From Jaltomata sinuosa (Eukaryota > Streptophyta > Magnoliopsida > Solanales > Solanaceae), in contig QJPP01002925.1 in the NCBI GenBank assembly GCA_003996215.1, positions 16,075-80,074 of the forward strand: a stretch of 64,000 bases of DNA, given 5' to 3'. Within the stretch, counting starts at the first letter, position 1. Every line of letters begins with the position of its first letter. Both the position numbers and the translations under genes were made by a program. The notes under the pieces were generated by a model that was given only the letters and a program-made list of their open reading frames with translations, was not told where the DNA came from and ran no database searches. Positions 1 to 11,078 of the stretch are shown in pieces.

Positions 1-1286
1 CTAATTCAAAAAGCATGCCAATTAGGTGCTAGAAATAAAATAAGACTTTTTTTTAACAAATAAATAAATATGTATATGGAGTATGTATTTGAAAGAATAG
101 AATTCTAAGATTCTAATTATCCTTATTCAACATCAATTTAAATTTAAAAATTCTATTTAAAATCACACAATAAAGTATCAATTTAAAATCCAGATAAATA
201 TTAAAAGGTAACAACATTCTGTACTTTTCTTTACAAAATTAATAAATCAAAATATTCGCATACAAATCCAAAAAGGTTATAATTTCATACGATATTTTAA
301 AAGTAAATTTTTGGAATATGTTTTGACAAATCTGATAGTTATTATGAAAATTTAATCAATAAAGTGCTAAAAAAAATTTAAAAAAAAATAGGTAGATTTT
401 GCAAGTTATTTTTCAATCTCGATACAAATACATCACTTTGCTAAGGTTAACAAAAAAGAAAAGGAGCTAGAATCCTTAAGAAAAAAAAATAGCGTAGTAG
501 GCAAGATCAATTTATTGTGCGGTGGGCTATGCTTGTACTAAAGAATGGGTATATAACTAATACTCTATGTATACATTGCAAATTTAACAAAAAATCTTAT
601 TCCTTGAACATCTGTTTGCAGAATCAAAGGCTTTAGTGGAGATCTTTTTTTTTTTTTAAACTTTTTGTAAATAAAATTTTTATTTACCAATTAAAACGTT
701 ACAGAATGGGAAAAAATGTCAAAACTAACTACTGAGTGCAACTAACTCTGAAATAGAAATTGTTTATCCCTTCTTTATTTGATAGTATCGTCATTGCTTA
801 GTTTTAATTGCATGATATTGCATTTGAACTTCATTCTTGATTCTGCCAGATAAAATCAAAAAAAATATAATTATAAAGAAAACTCAAATGTTGATCTTAG
901 CAAATAAAGTATAGATAAAACAATTTGCCTCGAATTCCCTTTTTGTCCTCCTCCATGATTATTCGTCTCTTTAAACTCATTTTTTGCACTGATCCTCCTT
1001 CCTCTCAATTACATAAGTATATATATAGTTTCATCATAGTGCCTTCTCTTGATTATTTCTCTCCACCACAAACTCACACACAAAAAATAGTTATGACGAA
1101 CTTGAGAATTCTGTATTTAAAATTGATAAACTTGAAGTTATGGCTGATTCAGCTTTCACTATTTTGTTTTTAAAAGAAAACTTATAACTGTCAAAAAATT
1201 TACTTCAAGAAACACTTGCTCCAAATTCAAAATAATTTTCAAATTTTGATTTAAGCAAACATATTTTTCAATACATTTTTCTGATG
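1..1286. other. AT-rich intergenic sequence, no gene seen
   Basis: This stretch is strongly AT-rich with many poly-A and poly-T runs, and no reading frame looks like a protein. A TATA-like TATATATAG near 1019 is followed by an ATG at 1093 whose frame ends after 26 codons. It may be a promoter cut off from its gene by the element inserted at 1292, but nothing proves that. Confidence 0.6.
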
Positions 1287-2335
1287 AATACTGTCACGAT
1301 CCAACTACCGGGTCGTGCGGACACCTACTCTAATCCACCTAGATAGGAGAACCCTTACCACCCGAACCAACAGGCAATGCGGAAAAGAAAATAACCATTA
1401 AGTAAGTCTCTTTTATACATGAGAAATCCTTTTCCAAATATCTGGAAAAACTTTATACAACAACTTTCGAAAAATAACAACCTTTAGAACTTGCGGAAAT
1501 TTACTAACAATATAACACAACCTCCCCAGAACCTAGTCTAAGCCAGTACAAGAGCTTCTACAAGATGAGCTTATAACATAAGATGGACACAACTCCCACC
1601 ATAGAAGGAAGTAGGAGCTGGTGGAAGATCACCGCAATCCTGAACCTGTGAAACATCACCAATCTTGCAACCAGACTATACCCAAAAAGGTATAACAAGA
1701 GTAGAATCAGTACAAACACACGTACTGGTAGGCATCATCGGCTGACCCAAATTCACTCCTACCATCATATAAAAATCAAGATAAAATGCACAAGGTAAAT
1801 GCTTCACCTTTTTCAACATCACTTTTACCAATCCAATGTCCATGCCCGGACTACCCTTCCCTTACCCAAGTCAACCGCCTTGACTATATATTCAGACTTA
1901 ACCCGGTTAACTGACCAACCAAATCACTTATACCCGTAGTATTACTTACCAGTGCCCGGACCCTTCACGGACCTCTAGGACAACTTTCCATCCTGGTTAT
2001 AACAACCAACAATTACAACCCCAGACTTTCAGTCTTACTCCCAATTTACCAATCACATGAAAATCACCTAGCAACCATTGGCACCTTCAATGACAACAAA
2101 CGGAGTTACATCTAAATCCCTTTCTAATCACGAAATTCGGACTCTCCAAGGATCCTCTAACCATACCTAAGTATTCAACAGGCTACCCGGTCTACACCAA
2201 GGCAAACTCCTAGTTGTCAATCACAAGCAATCCATGACCATCTTTGGTACACTCAATGACAACAAATTATTAATAAATAACCTCTTGTTCATAGTTCAGA
2301 CCCAACCCGGATTCCCTTAACACATTTATGTGTTA

Positions 2336-2830
2336 ATATGACAAACTCGATCGACACCAAGACCAACTACTAACCAACATAATAACCTGGTCTACACCAA
2401 GATCAACTAATAACCAACATAATAATCTAGTTTACACCAAGACCAAACTAATAACCAACATAGTAACCCAGTCTACACCAAGACCAACTAATAACCAATA
2501 TAATAACTCAGTCTACACCAAGACCAAATTAATAGCCAACATAATAACCCGGTCTACTCCAAGATTAAACTAATAATCTGGCCTACACCAAGACCAAACT
2601 AATAACCAACATAATAATCCGGTCTACACCAAGACCAAATTAATAACCAACATAATAACTCGGTCTATCTTAAGACCAAACTAATAACCAATATAATAAT
2701 TCGGCCTATACCAAGACCAAACTAATAACCAATATAATAACCCGGTCTACACCAAGACCAAACTAATAACCAATATAATAACCCGGCCTACATCAAAACC
2801 AAACTAATAACCAACATAATAACCCGACCT
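2336..2830. repeat. Minisatellite in element A LTR, about 40-bp unit
   Basis: About a dozen imperfect head-to-tail copies occur of a unit containing CCGGTCTACACCAAGACC and ACTAATAACCAACATAATAA. The right LTR has the same array from about 14345, but only a few units remain before element B interrupts it, with one more at 22152-22210. The difference in unit number suggests slippage, or loss when the B insertion decayed. Confidence 0.85.
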
Positions 2831-3844
2831 CTCAAGAACTAAAAATGCAATAACATAATTCATAAACACAATCCGTTTCACTCAGGGAACCATTAATAAA
2901 GATGCAATAATACAATAAAATAAACTCGTACCTGATAACGCTCAAACTACACCTCAATTTAAGAAGCGTAAGCGATCGTTGTCAAATATATAACCCAACA
3001 AGGTTGGGGTCGAATCCCACAGAGAATATGGTGATGATTAAGACTTTAGTGAAGTATGTGACTAGTCGTCAATCGTTTCCAGTAAATAAAAGGGGGGGGG
3101 TTTGTAATCAAATTGTAAACAAAACAATAATAAACGTAGGAGTTTAAATCAGTATGAGAGGATGAACTAGGAATGTGTTCACCAGGGCGTTGTAACAATG
3201 TCGATTCTAGGCTTAACCGGGTTCTTTCTATATGCGTGTCACGATGTGATTGCGTCAATTGTATCGTCTAAACGTCTCTCGACCAAATAAACAAATTTCC
3301 TTTTATCTTCTCTCGATCTCAAAAGATGTGCTTTTTAGCTCTCAATCCTAACATCAAGTAGATTAATCCAGTTACGGCATTAATCTTTAAGACGAGAGTT
3401 GGTAGTCTCGAATCCTTGTTGTTAATCAAGTTTCTCGGTTTTAATCTCTTTCTCAAGCAAATTAAACCTAGGCATGTTCTAATGTTTGCAGCCCACTAGA
3501 AAACGTGACATAATGTATGATTAACAACGTGACAATACATAAATCGAACCCAACGCTACCCGGAATCTATATTGCTACGTTTGCCATGGCTCCCACAAAC
3601 CTAGTTGCGGGAGTTTTAGTTAATCATGCTATAAAGAAAAGAGAAGAGAATTGAATTCATAATAAGGAGAAGAAGTTCTTACAATATAATGAAAACCAAT
3701 CTTCAATAATCCAGGAACAAGAAAAACTAAGAACTCACGAACACGAATTCAAGAATCCGAAAACGTGTTGTTGCTCTCAAAAAATGACTAAAAACTATTC
3801 TAAAACTATTGGGTGAATTCTAATTACATAAACCTATCATAGGG

Positions 3845-3852
3845 TATTTATA
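3845..3852 (-). promoter_or_regulatory. TATA box of element F left LTR
   Basis: On the minus strand this reads TATAAATA, a perfect plant TATA box. It lies about 395 bp into the LTR in element sense and directly downstream of the palindrome array at 3931-4083. The identical box in the right LTR, which would drive element transcription, is at 9344-9351. Confidence 0.65.
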
Positions 3853-3930
3853 GGAGTCAAAGAAACCAAATCCAAAACGGGCTAGGAATCCCCAAAACGC
3901 GGGTCGCCGACATAAGCCACTGCCTTAGCG

Positions 3931-4083
3931 TGACGGTCAGGCTGACGGACCGTCACTGCCTTGACGGACCGTCGCCTGGACCGTCAGCCTTAGGCAGTAG
4001 CACTGTCCCTTTGCTGCCTTGGAGTGACGGTCCCAGTGATGGACCGTCACATGTGTGACGGGCCGTCACTCAGGCCGTCACAC
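3931..4083. repeat. Self-complementary TGACGGnCCGTCA array in element F U3
   Basis: About ten full or half copies of GACGGnCCGTC stand here, including TGACGGACCGTCA and TGACGGGCCGTCA. Copies are separated by 5-20 bases and mixed with GCCTTAGGCAG-like spacers. The right LTR has the same cluster at 9430-9582. The block is strikingly GC-rich against its flanks. Its role is unknown. Confidence 0.85.
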
Positions 4084-4247
4084 TTAGGCAGATTGCTCTT
4101 TTTCGCGTATTTCCGTCCGTTTCCGTGTTTGTTTCCATTTCCTACAAATACAACATAAAAACATCAAAAACAACAACGGTTGCTTGAAAACGTACGATTG
4201 TTCTTAGTAAAAAGGAGTCGAAAGTGACGTAAATTAGCGTCACATCA

Positions 4248-5763
4248 ACACCCTCAACTTAAAACGTTCGCTTGTCCTCAAGCAACATAACATAAAACAA
4301 TCAAACGACTCAACTAAGAACACAAACTCATGTCTATAGCAACTCGTGTTCATTCAAACTTATTCAATTAAATCATGCTCCCTTGTAACACACGAATGTA
4401 TGAAACACTAACTTGCAAGGATCCAAACATGTCATTCCGATATGATAGAACATTATGCATACACACGCGTAGCTATCCTAACAATCAATAGACAATATAG
4501 ACATCGTGGTGCCCTCACCACAAAGAAATCCCACACACAAGATTTGGGACTAGGTAAGCGCTCACCCTCACAAACGATTTCAAACAATGCACATGCGATA
4601 CCATAGGCTTGCCCTTACTATTCTATTTTGGTTCTTCAGAAAGCTACTCAGGATCACTACAGGACTTGTTTCGGCTTGTAATGAGGCTTCGGGTGCAGGT
4701 ATGATACATTTAGGGGTTAGTGACTAAGCCCTCCTTGGAACCATTTACATCTTATCACCACACAACTTCACTTTATCCATCCTTATTCACCTTTTTATTT
4801 CCTTGATTCTAGATACAGGTGCGGCCTCTTTATTGACAATTCTTTTTGTTTCTTTTTCGATCTTTTTCATCTTTCTTTATTTTTCTTTTCTTTTCTTAGG
4901 CGCACACCCGGATTTTCATTCTATTCAACAACAATCATCTCCATCCTCTTTTTTCTTCTCCTTTACCACTGTAGTAGCCACCCTCAACTTAGGCTGATTG
5001 CCTACGTCAAGGTGCACAATGTCCATTGGTAGGACCAGGGCCAAAACAGGGTTTACCTCTATAGTAGCCACCCTCAACTTAGGTTGTTTGCCTACGTTGA
5101 GGTGCACGATGTCCAAGGAAGGACCAGGGCCAAGATAGGGATTCAAAGTTAAACAGGAATGGTGACAGGTTATTGAAAAAATAAGGTCAATTACGGCTCA
5201 AACAGGGATCAAAAGGGATTATTTGTATTTGGACGGTCATATAGGCTAAGTGGACTGCATCAAAAAGGGCCTGCGATCCTTTCCTAAGCAACCAAACTTC
5301 AAACTTAACAAAATAGACCGGGCAAGTTCTAGATGCATGCACAGAGTAAGAATTTATGACAATTAATCTCACACACTCTTAGCACCAAGAACTATATCGC
5401 TACCAACTATCAAACAACCGCTCAGCTTAAGCATACTCATTCTACTCATATTCACACAATGACATACAAAGATCCAGACAGTCAATCGTTTCAACATAAG
5501 CTCAAAACCAGAAAATTTTTCGAGGGGCTTTAGACAAGATCAACGCCTGCTTGCTATAGACACTAAAAAATTTAAAACAACCTAAACATGCCGGTTCTAC
5601 TAGATAGCACACCGGAGGGAAAAGAAATCGGCAACAAAAACCCTCGGTGGTGACTCACAGGTTTCCCAACACCCTCAACTTAGACTCATGCATTGTCCCC
5701 AATGCATATATATGCAAACTAAAAACTGTGAGAATAAAGGAATACCTGTGAAGTCGATATGAC
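4248..5763 (-). other. Element F untranslated 3' interior, no pol domains
   Basis: This is where an autonomous Athila element would carry reverse transcriptase, RNase H and integrase, but no frame shows these domains. It holds a 90-bp tandem duplication (4971-5060 and 5061-5148), each copy starting TAGTAGCCACCCTCAACTTAG. The phrase ACCCTCAACTTA recurs at the LTR edge (4250) and near 5671, so copies of the polypurine-tract region may have been duplicated inward. Confidence 0.6.
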
Positions 5764-6726
5764 TCAGATTCTGGAACGATGTTGGAGACCGCCAGGGTCT
5801 CCAAAACAAGAGAACTCGATGGAGTGTTTGCACGCGCTGCTGATTTGATGTTGCTGTCCAACTTCTTCTTTTGTTGGCTCCGCAGCTAGTCGTGACCGCT
5901 TCTTCGCTCTTTCTTTGCAGATTCTCTTGCGGTGTTTTCGTTTCTTTGATCTATTTTCACCGCCTTTTTCTGCCTGTCTCACCACCCCATTCGATCCCAA
6001 CTTCATAGCAGCTCGGGTCTCAACCAAACACTTCTCCTCAAGGTGCACATCCGCAGGCTCTTCCTCAATAGCATTGATGACCGCGACCACCCTCATGTCA
6101 CTTGGTTGCTTCATCAATTTAGACACATCGAACTTGACCATTTCATTGTTCAATCGGAAGGTCAGTTCGTTTTTCTCCATGTCAACCAAAACTCTCGACG
6201 TAGCTAACAATGGTCGTCCCAAGATTATGGGAACTTCGAAGTCCACTTCGCAATCCAAAATTACAAAGTCAGCTGGGAAGATAAGCTTACCGATCTTTAT
6301 TAGCACATCAGACAAGATCCCTACGGGTCGCTTTACCGAACGGTCAGCCATCCTCACTCTCATGGACGTTGGTTTAGGAGCTCCCAAACCCAATTTGTCA
6401 TACACTGCTAGCGGCATCAAATTTATACTAGCACCAAGATCACACATAGCTCTTCCGAAGTTGAGCTTCCCGATAGTACATGGAACAGTGAACGCACCTG
6501 GATCTCCTTTCTTTTCCACTAATGATCTAGAGGAAATAGCGCTGCAGTGATGGAGGTTGTCTTCCGGCTCAAAACTTACCGTCCGCTTCTTTGTAATCAA
6601 GTCCTTCATGAACTTGGCATAACCGGGCATTTGTTCCAGAGCTTCCACCAATGGTATGTTTATTGAAATCTGTTTTAACATGGTCATGAAGTTCAGGAAC
6701 TTACTATCGTCAGCTTTCTTCTTCAA
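5764..6726 (-). pseudogene. Athila-like aspartic protease (PR) part of gag-pol
   Basis: The open frame of 320 codons encodes a retropepsin-like domain (about residues 60-220). The catalytic motif is DLGAS (D96 to S100), followed downstream by ILGRPLLATS, typical of plant Ty3/gypsy proteases that mature the Gag polyprotein. It ends in a lysine- and arginine-rich tail, and no reverse transcriptase follows. Its ATG is not the true start: the frame continues the C-terminus of gag (ending at 6710), but a 1-2 base indel in a C-run near 6733-6738 separates the two. The shift could be decay or a ribosomal frameshift site. Decay is more likely because no slippery heptamer is obvious. Confidence 0.8.
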
Positions 6727-8299
6727 CCTGGGGGAAAGGGGGTGGGTGTCGAAACATCATAGTTGGAAGCTTTTCAGCTTCCTTGCGTTTCTCTGCGGGC
6801 TTTGGCGTTTCCTCCTCTACCACCTCTTTATCATCCGCACTATCATCTTGAGCATGAATTACCGGATGTGATTCCGGTAATACTTTTCCGCTTCTTGTGG
6901 TGATCGCCATACAGCTTGCATCATTCTGCGGATGATTGGTGTCGCTCGGCAAAGTACCTATTTTCCTTGGGTTTAGAGATGCCGAGATGTGACCCACTTG
7001 CTGCTCTAGTTGCTTGATCGCGGTTGAGTGTGACTCCACTACCAAACTCAATGTTGATAACTCATTCCGCATTGCCTTTACCCCAGAGTCAGTCGATTCC
7101 ACCTTAAGCAGCATCTTCGCCATCATATTCTCAAGTTTGGACGTCTCAGCCTCGCTGCCAGTTTTGTCCCGATTGCCAGGTGGTATATACAACCCACCTC
7201 TATCGGTGTTGTCCCTCCAGCTTCCTTGGTCGCGATTTTTGTAGCCACCATTCTCATAGTGGTTGTCTCTTGGATAGTTCCGACCTTGGTTTCCCTGGCC
7301 ATTGGCCTGGACCCCCCCCAAGTAATTGGCCTCCTCAGTCTCTATACCTTGGGAACCCACAGCTTGCACCTTCTCTATACTTCCTGACGTCAAGTGCCTT
7401 GTCAGGAGATCCAACTGTGTTTTAAGATGCGCCATGTCTTGGTCGCGCTCCTCCTCTTTCCTTCTCTGCTCTGCTGACATGCCAACTGTATAGGTGCTAG
7501 CTGCAACCTCTGAATCTCGTGTGTGCCAGGCCCTGTTGGTCTTGGTGAGCCTGTCTAAAATAGCTGTGGCGTCGGCAAAAGTGCGACCCATAAACGCTCC
7601 ACCTACTGCGTTATCCAATGTCGGCTTGGTAGCCGAATTTAGTGCCCGGTAGAATGTCTGCATCAAGAATTCGTTGTTCAGCTGATGGTTGGGGCACTGT
7701 GTCAGCTTCTTCTTAAATCGCAACCAAGTCTCGTGCAGTGCTTCGTGCGGTTGCTGCCTGAAGTTGCTAATCTCGTCCCTCAACTGTATCATCCGAGAGG
7801 GAGGAAAGAACCTTTCTAGGATAGCTCCTCTCAACTCTCCCCACGTTGCGATAGAGTCGGGGGTCAATTCTGTTAACCACAAAGCTGCCTCATCAGACAG
7901 AGACAACGGAAACAACCTGAGCCTGATCGCTGTCTGACTCACTCCTGGCAATTCGAACGATTTGCAGATGCCCACGAAATTCATTAAGTGCTGGTTTGGA
8001 TCATCCCCAGCGACACCTCGGAACACTTCTCTCAAGTTCAGCAACTGAATCATCGTGCTAGTGATGTTGAACTTGGCTCCGGGCGGTAGCGGTGGAACAA
8101 TGATGGCGCCAGTAGCGCCAGCTCCATCTAATTCGAAATCCTCATCCTGCAGACCACCAACATTCAGATTTTGTTGGGCCTGCAGTTCGGCAGCGAGCCT
8201 TGCTGCCTCTAGTTCTGTGGCCATATTCCGCCTCAAAGTTCTAGCAAGCTCGGGATCGTAAGGTAGTATTGTTTCACCCGAGCTCCGGGTACTTGGCAT
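6710..8299 (-). CDS. Retrotransposon Gag (Athila-like), element F
   Basis: The 529-residue product begins MPSTRSSGET. It contains the plant retrotransposon gag domain (about residues 124-215), with the signatures EAALWLTEL, LERFFPPSRM and HEALHETWLRFKKKL. Gag would form the particle that packages element RNA. A glycine- and asparagine-rich linker follows at residues 330-385, and a coiled-coil-like stretch at about 395-445. No CCHC zinc knuckle is visible, as is usual for Athila gags. The ATG at 8299 lies about 100 bases inside the primer-binding site, as expected. The frame is open throughout and stops just after PPPFPQVEEES, where the protease frame should continue. Confidence 0.88.
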   Translation of the reverse strand: MPSTRSSGETILPYDPELARTLRRNMATELEAARLAAELQAQQNLNVGGLQDEDFELDGAGATGAIIVPPLPPGAKFNITSTMIQLLNLREVFRGVAGDDPNQHLMNFVGICKSFELPGVSQTAIRLRLFPLSLSDEAALWLTELTPDSIATWGELRGAILERFFPPSRMIQLRDEISNFRQQPHEALHETWLRFKKKLTQCPNHQLNNEFLMQTFYRALNSATKPTLDNAVGGAFMGRTFADATAILDRLTKTNRAWHTRDSEVAASTYTVGMSAEQRRKEEERDQDMAHLKTQLDLLTRHLTSGSIEKVQAVGSQGIETEEANYLGGVQANGQGNQGRNYPRDNHYENGGYKNRDQGSWRDNTDRGGLYIPPGNRDKTGSEAETSKLENMMAKMLLKVESTDSGVKAMRNELSTLSLVVESHSTAIKQLEQQVGHISASLNPRKIGTLPSDTNHPQNDASCMAITTRSGKVLPESHPVIHAQDDSADDKEVVEEETPKPAEKRKEAEKLPTMMFRHPPPFPQVEEES

Positions 8300-8404
8300 G
8301 CACAGACTATGTACCCTGTCAACGACAAAAACAACAAATAAACGTAAAGCAGGAAATTATGACTAAGAGTCAAATAAACACACTAGACTTAATCAAAAAC
8401 CGTA

Positions 8405-8423
8405 TTCCCCGGCAACGGCGCCA
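8405..8423 (-). promoter_or_regulatory. Primer-binding site complementary to tRNA-Asp, element F
   Basis: The plus strand reads TTCCCCGGCAACGGCGCCA, which is the 3' end of plant tRNA-Asp(GUC) including CCA. The minus-strand element RNA would therefore pair with that tRNA to prime reverse transcription. It lies five bases from the right LTR. A tRNA-Asp primer is a hallmark of Athila elements. Confidence 0.88.
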
Positions 8424-8428
8424 CTTTT

Positions 8429-9746
8429 TGATAACGCTCAAACTACACTTCTAATTAAAGAAGCGTAAGCGATCGTTGTCAAGTAAAGAACCCAAACAAA
8501 GGTTGGGGTCGAATCCCACAGAGAATATGGTGATGATTAAGACTTTAGTGAAGTATGTGACTAGTCGTCAATAGTTTCCAGTAAATAAAAGGGGGGGGTT
8601 TTGTAATCAAATTGTAAACAAACAATAATAAACGTAGGAGTTTAAATCAGTATGAGAGGATGAACTAGGGACGTGTTCACCATGGCGTTGTAACAATGTC
8701 GATTCTAGGCTTAACTGGGTTCATTCTATATGCGTGTCACGATGTGATTGCGTCAATTGTATCGTCTAAACGTCTCTCGACCAAATAAACAAATTTCCTT
8801 TTATCTTCTTTCGATCTCAAAAAGATGTGCTTTTTAGCCCTCAATCCTAACATCAAGTAGACTAATCCAGTTACGGCATTAATCTTTAAGACGAGAGTTG
8901 GTAGTCTCGAATCCTTGTCGTTAATCAAGTTTCCCGGTTTTAATCTCTTTCTCAAGCAAATTAAACCTAGGCATGTTCTAATGTTTGCAACCCACTAGAA
9001 AACGTGACATAATGTATGATTAACAACGTGACAATACATAAATCGAACCCAACGCTACCCGAAATCTATATTGCTACGTTTTCCATGGCTCCCACAACCC
9101 TAGTTGCGGGAGTTTTAGTTAATCATGCTATAAAGAAAAGAGAAGAGAATTGAATTCATAATAAGGAGAAGAAGTTCTTACAATATAATGAAAACCAATC
9201 TTCAATAATCCAGGAACAAGAAAAACTAAGAACTCACGAACACGAATTCAAGAATCCGAAAACGTGTTGTTGCTCTCAAAAAATGACTAAAAACTATTCT
9301 AAAACTATTGGGTGAATTCTAATTACATAAACCTATCATAGGGTATTTATAGGAGTCAAAGAAACCAAATCCAAAACGGGCTAGGAATCCCCAAAACGCG
9401 GGTCGCCGACGTAAGCCACTGCCTTAGTGTGACGGTCAGGCTGACGGACCGTCACTGCCTTGACGGACCGTCGCCTGGACCGTCAGCCTTAGGCAGTGGC
9501 CCTGTCCCTTTGCTGCCTTGGAGTGACGGTCCCAGTGACGGACCGTCACATGTGTGACGGGCCGTCACTCAGGCCGTCACACTTAGGCAGATTGCTCTTT
9601 TTTGCGTATTTCCGTCCGTTTCCGTGTTTGTTTCCATTTCCTACAAATACAACATAAAAACATCAAAAACAACAACGGTTGCTTGAAAACGTACGATTGT
9701 TCTTAGTAAAAAGGAGTCGAAAGTGACGTAAATTAGCGTCACATCA
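8429..9746 (-). repeat. Element F right LTR (5' LTR in element sense)
   Basis: It is 1,318 bp, from TGATAACGCTC to TCACATCA. It carries the TATA box TATAAATA on the minus strand (9344-9351) and the GACGGnCCGTC array (9430-9582) just upstream of that box. It differs from the left LTR at few positions, so the insertion is recent relative to its host. Confidence 0.9.
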
Positions 9747-9950
9747 GTACCAGGCGTGGTACCCGAGCCAACCGTTAGTGTTATCCCGTACTAGGCGTGG
9801 TACCCAAGCCAACCATTAGTGTTATCCCATACCAGGTGTGGTACCCGAGCTAACCATTAGTATTCCCGTGCCAGGTGTGGTACTCGAGCCAACCGTTAGT
9901 ATTCCTGTACTAGGCGTGGTACCCGAGCCAATCGAATGTCAAACCAATCC
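9747..9950. repeat. GTACCAGGCGTGGTAC minisatellite, element A left LTR
   Basis: Five units of about 45 bp each contain GTACCAGGCGTGGTAC followed by CCGAGCCAACC and an AT-rich spacer. The core is an inverted repeat (GTACCA, GGCG loop, TGGTAC). The same array lies in the right LTR (22305-22490), in both LTRs of element B (15131-15240 and 21240-21390) and in element C (60205-60320). It is a shared family mark. Confidence 0.88.
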
Positions 9951-10605
9951 ACAGTCACAAATAATGAACAATCAACTTGTAAACCAACAAGCAAAATACA
10001 CAGTTCAATTTACCAGACTGTTAAACAGGACCTTTAGACATTACTAAATCATTCCCTAAGCAATGCAAACATCAGATAATTACTTATGATATTCTAATTA
10101 TACCAATTTATTTTTCGGAACTTCCGTTCCTTGCACGTTAGTTAATTACTAACCCTTTCCGGTTCCCCGAACCTTTCCGACATCCTAGTCCCTAAATATC
10201 ATTAGCAAAACCACACCAAATAAGTATACACCCAGATTATCACAAAGCACTGTCACAAATCTACTATTTCCAGTTCAACCAAATAACCCAACAATCTTTC
10301 TCCAAACTCCGTGCCCGAAAGCCTAGACATGGATTCTCCCTTTCATTCTACACAATAAATAGGAAATGAAAACAGGTCAAAAGTCTACTCAATGAAAAAT
10401 CTAGCCTACCTGGATGCCAAGAAGCTGCACGATATAATTTGTGGCTCTGTGAAGGCGTTCCTTGATGGATAACAGGCCCAAAATCCATTATTTCGCGTTC
10501 TTTCAACCAAAATCCCTCCTCCCCATGGCTCCCAAGCTTTGGAGCAGCCTAGGAGGGTTTTTGGAGCAACCCTCATCTATTTTTTACTAATGAAGTGAGA
10601 ATGGG

Positions 10606-10614
10606 ATTATAAAA
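10606..10614 (-). promoter_or_regulatory. TATA-like box, element A left LTR
   Basis: The minus strand reads TTTTATAAT directly downstream, in element sense, of the CCGCTATAGCGG cluster at 10644-10711 and about 465 bp into the LTR. Position and sequence fit a core promoter, but the transcription start cannot be read from the sequence alone. Confidence 0.4.
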
Positions 10615-10643
10615 CCCATTTCTGGGCTTTCTGGTTTCGTTAT

Positions 10644-10711
10644 TCCGCTATAGAGGAATGCCAACCGCTACGGCGGTACCGCTATAGCAACCTAAATCCC
10701 ACTACAGCGGA
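10644..10711. repeat. CCGCTATAGCGG-type palindrome cluster, element A U3
   Basis: Degenerate copies of the 12-base palindrome CCGCTATAGCGG stand in a row (CCGCTATAGAGG, CCGCTACGGCGG, ACCGCTATAGC, CTACAGCGG). The right LTR has the matching cluster at 23413-23476. It lies in U3, just upstream of a TATA-like box. Confidence 0.8.
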
Positions 10712-11078
10712 CTCAATTTTTCAGCACGGGCAGTCTTCAGTAAAACGGTCATAACTTTTTACTCGGGAAGCAGATTGATGAACGGTCGGTGGCGTTGGAA
10801 ATAATACTCAGAGATCTTTAATTTGATGGGTATTGGGACCCCTAACTCCTTATATTCTAGGAGGAATGCACATTTGAAGTTGACCCTAGTTTGAACTTAG
10901 CCCGAAACTAAATCGGTAAGGAAACTTTCAACTTAACTTTGTGCTAGGAGTATTGTATGACCTTAGTACATACCAAATGTACTCTCATACTAAAGAATTA
11001 ATCCTAACTCTTATTACGAATAAGAGTCACCTGCCTTGATCCCATATATTTTCAGTAACGATGGAACAGGTCGTTACA

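Larger units (their letters stand above)
2933..4247 (-). repeat. Element F left LTR (3' LTR in element sense)
   Basis: It is 1,315 bp and matches the 1,318-bp right LTR almost base for base, with small indels near both starts. The bases just inside it (about 4248-4265) read on the minus strand as a purine-rich AAGTTGAGGGTG run, a plausible polypurine tract for plus-strand priming. Confidence 0.9.
2933..9746 (-). mobile_element. Element F: Athila-like gag-protease LTR retrotransposon
   Basis: Two nearly identical LTRs (2933-4247 and 8429-9746) begin TGATAACGCTC and end TCACATCA. They are flanked by a perfect duplication GTACC (2928-2932 and 9747-9751) at a site in the element A LTR. A primer-binding site matching the 3' end of tRNA-Asp lies beside the right LTR. 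The interior encodes only gag and an aspartic protease on the minus strand. Reverse transcriptase, RNase H and integrase are absent, so the element is non-autonomous. The tRNA-Asp primer and gag type fit the Athila branch of Ty3/gypsy elements. The close LTR match makes it one of the youngest insertions in the window. Confidence 0.9.
1292..11078 (-). repeat. Element A left LTR (3' LTR), split by element F
   Basis: It runs from TGTCACGATCC to GGTCGTTACA. Without element F and one target-site copy it is about 2.97 kb. It aligns with the right LTR through the openings (1292 against 13306), the shared tandem repeats and the shared tail (10080-11078 against 22855-23845). Relative to the right LTR it lacks about 220 bp near 10078, where the right copy has 22637-22855. 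Over the first 125 bases I see roughly a dozen differences between the two. Confidence 0.8.

Noticed and set aside
925..1173. Open frame of 82 codons at the left edge
   Set aside because: It has low complexity, no family resemblance, and spans a TATA-like promoter region.
5915..6550. Open frame of 211 codons on the plus strand opposite the protease of element F
   Set aside because: It is the antisense shadow of the conserved protease frame. Its product resembles nothing and has no promoter or family signature.
9747..9950. Regular repeats with spacers that could suggest a CRISPR-like array
   Set aside because: The spacers are alike rather than unique, the array sits in a retrotransposon LTR with homologous arrays elsewhere, and the DNA is from a plant nucleus.
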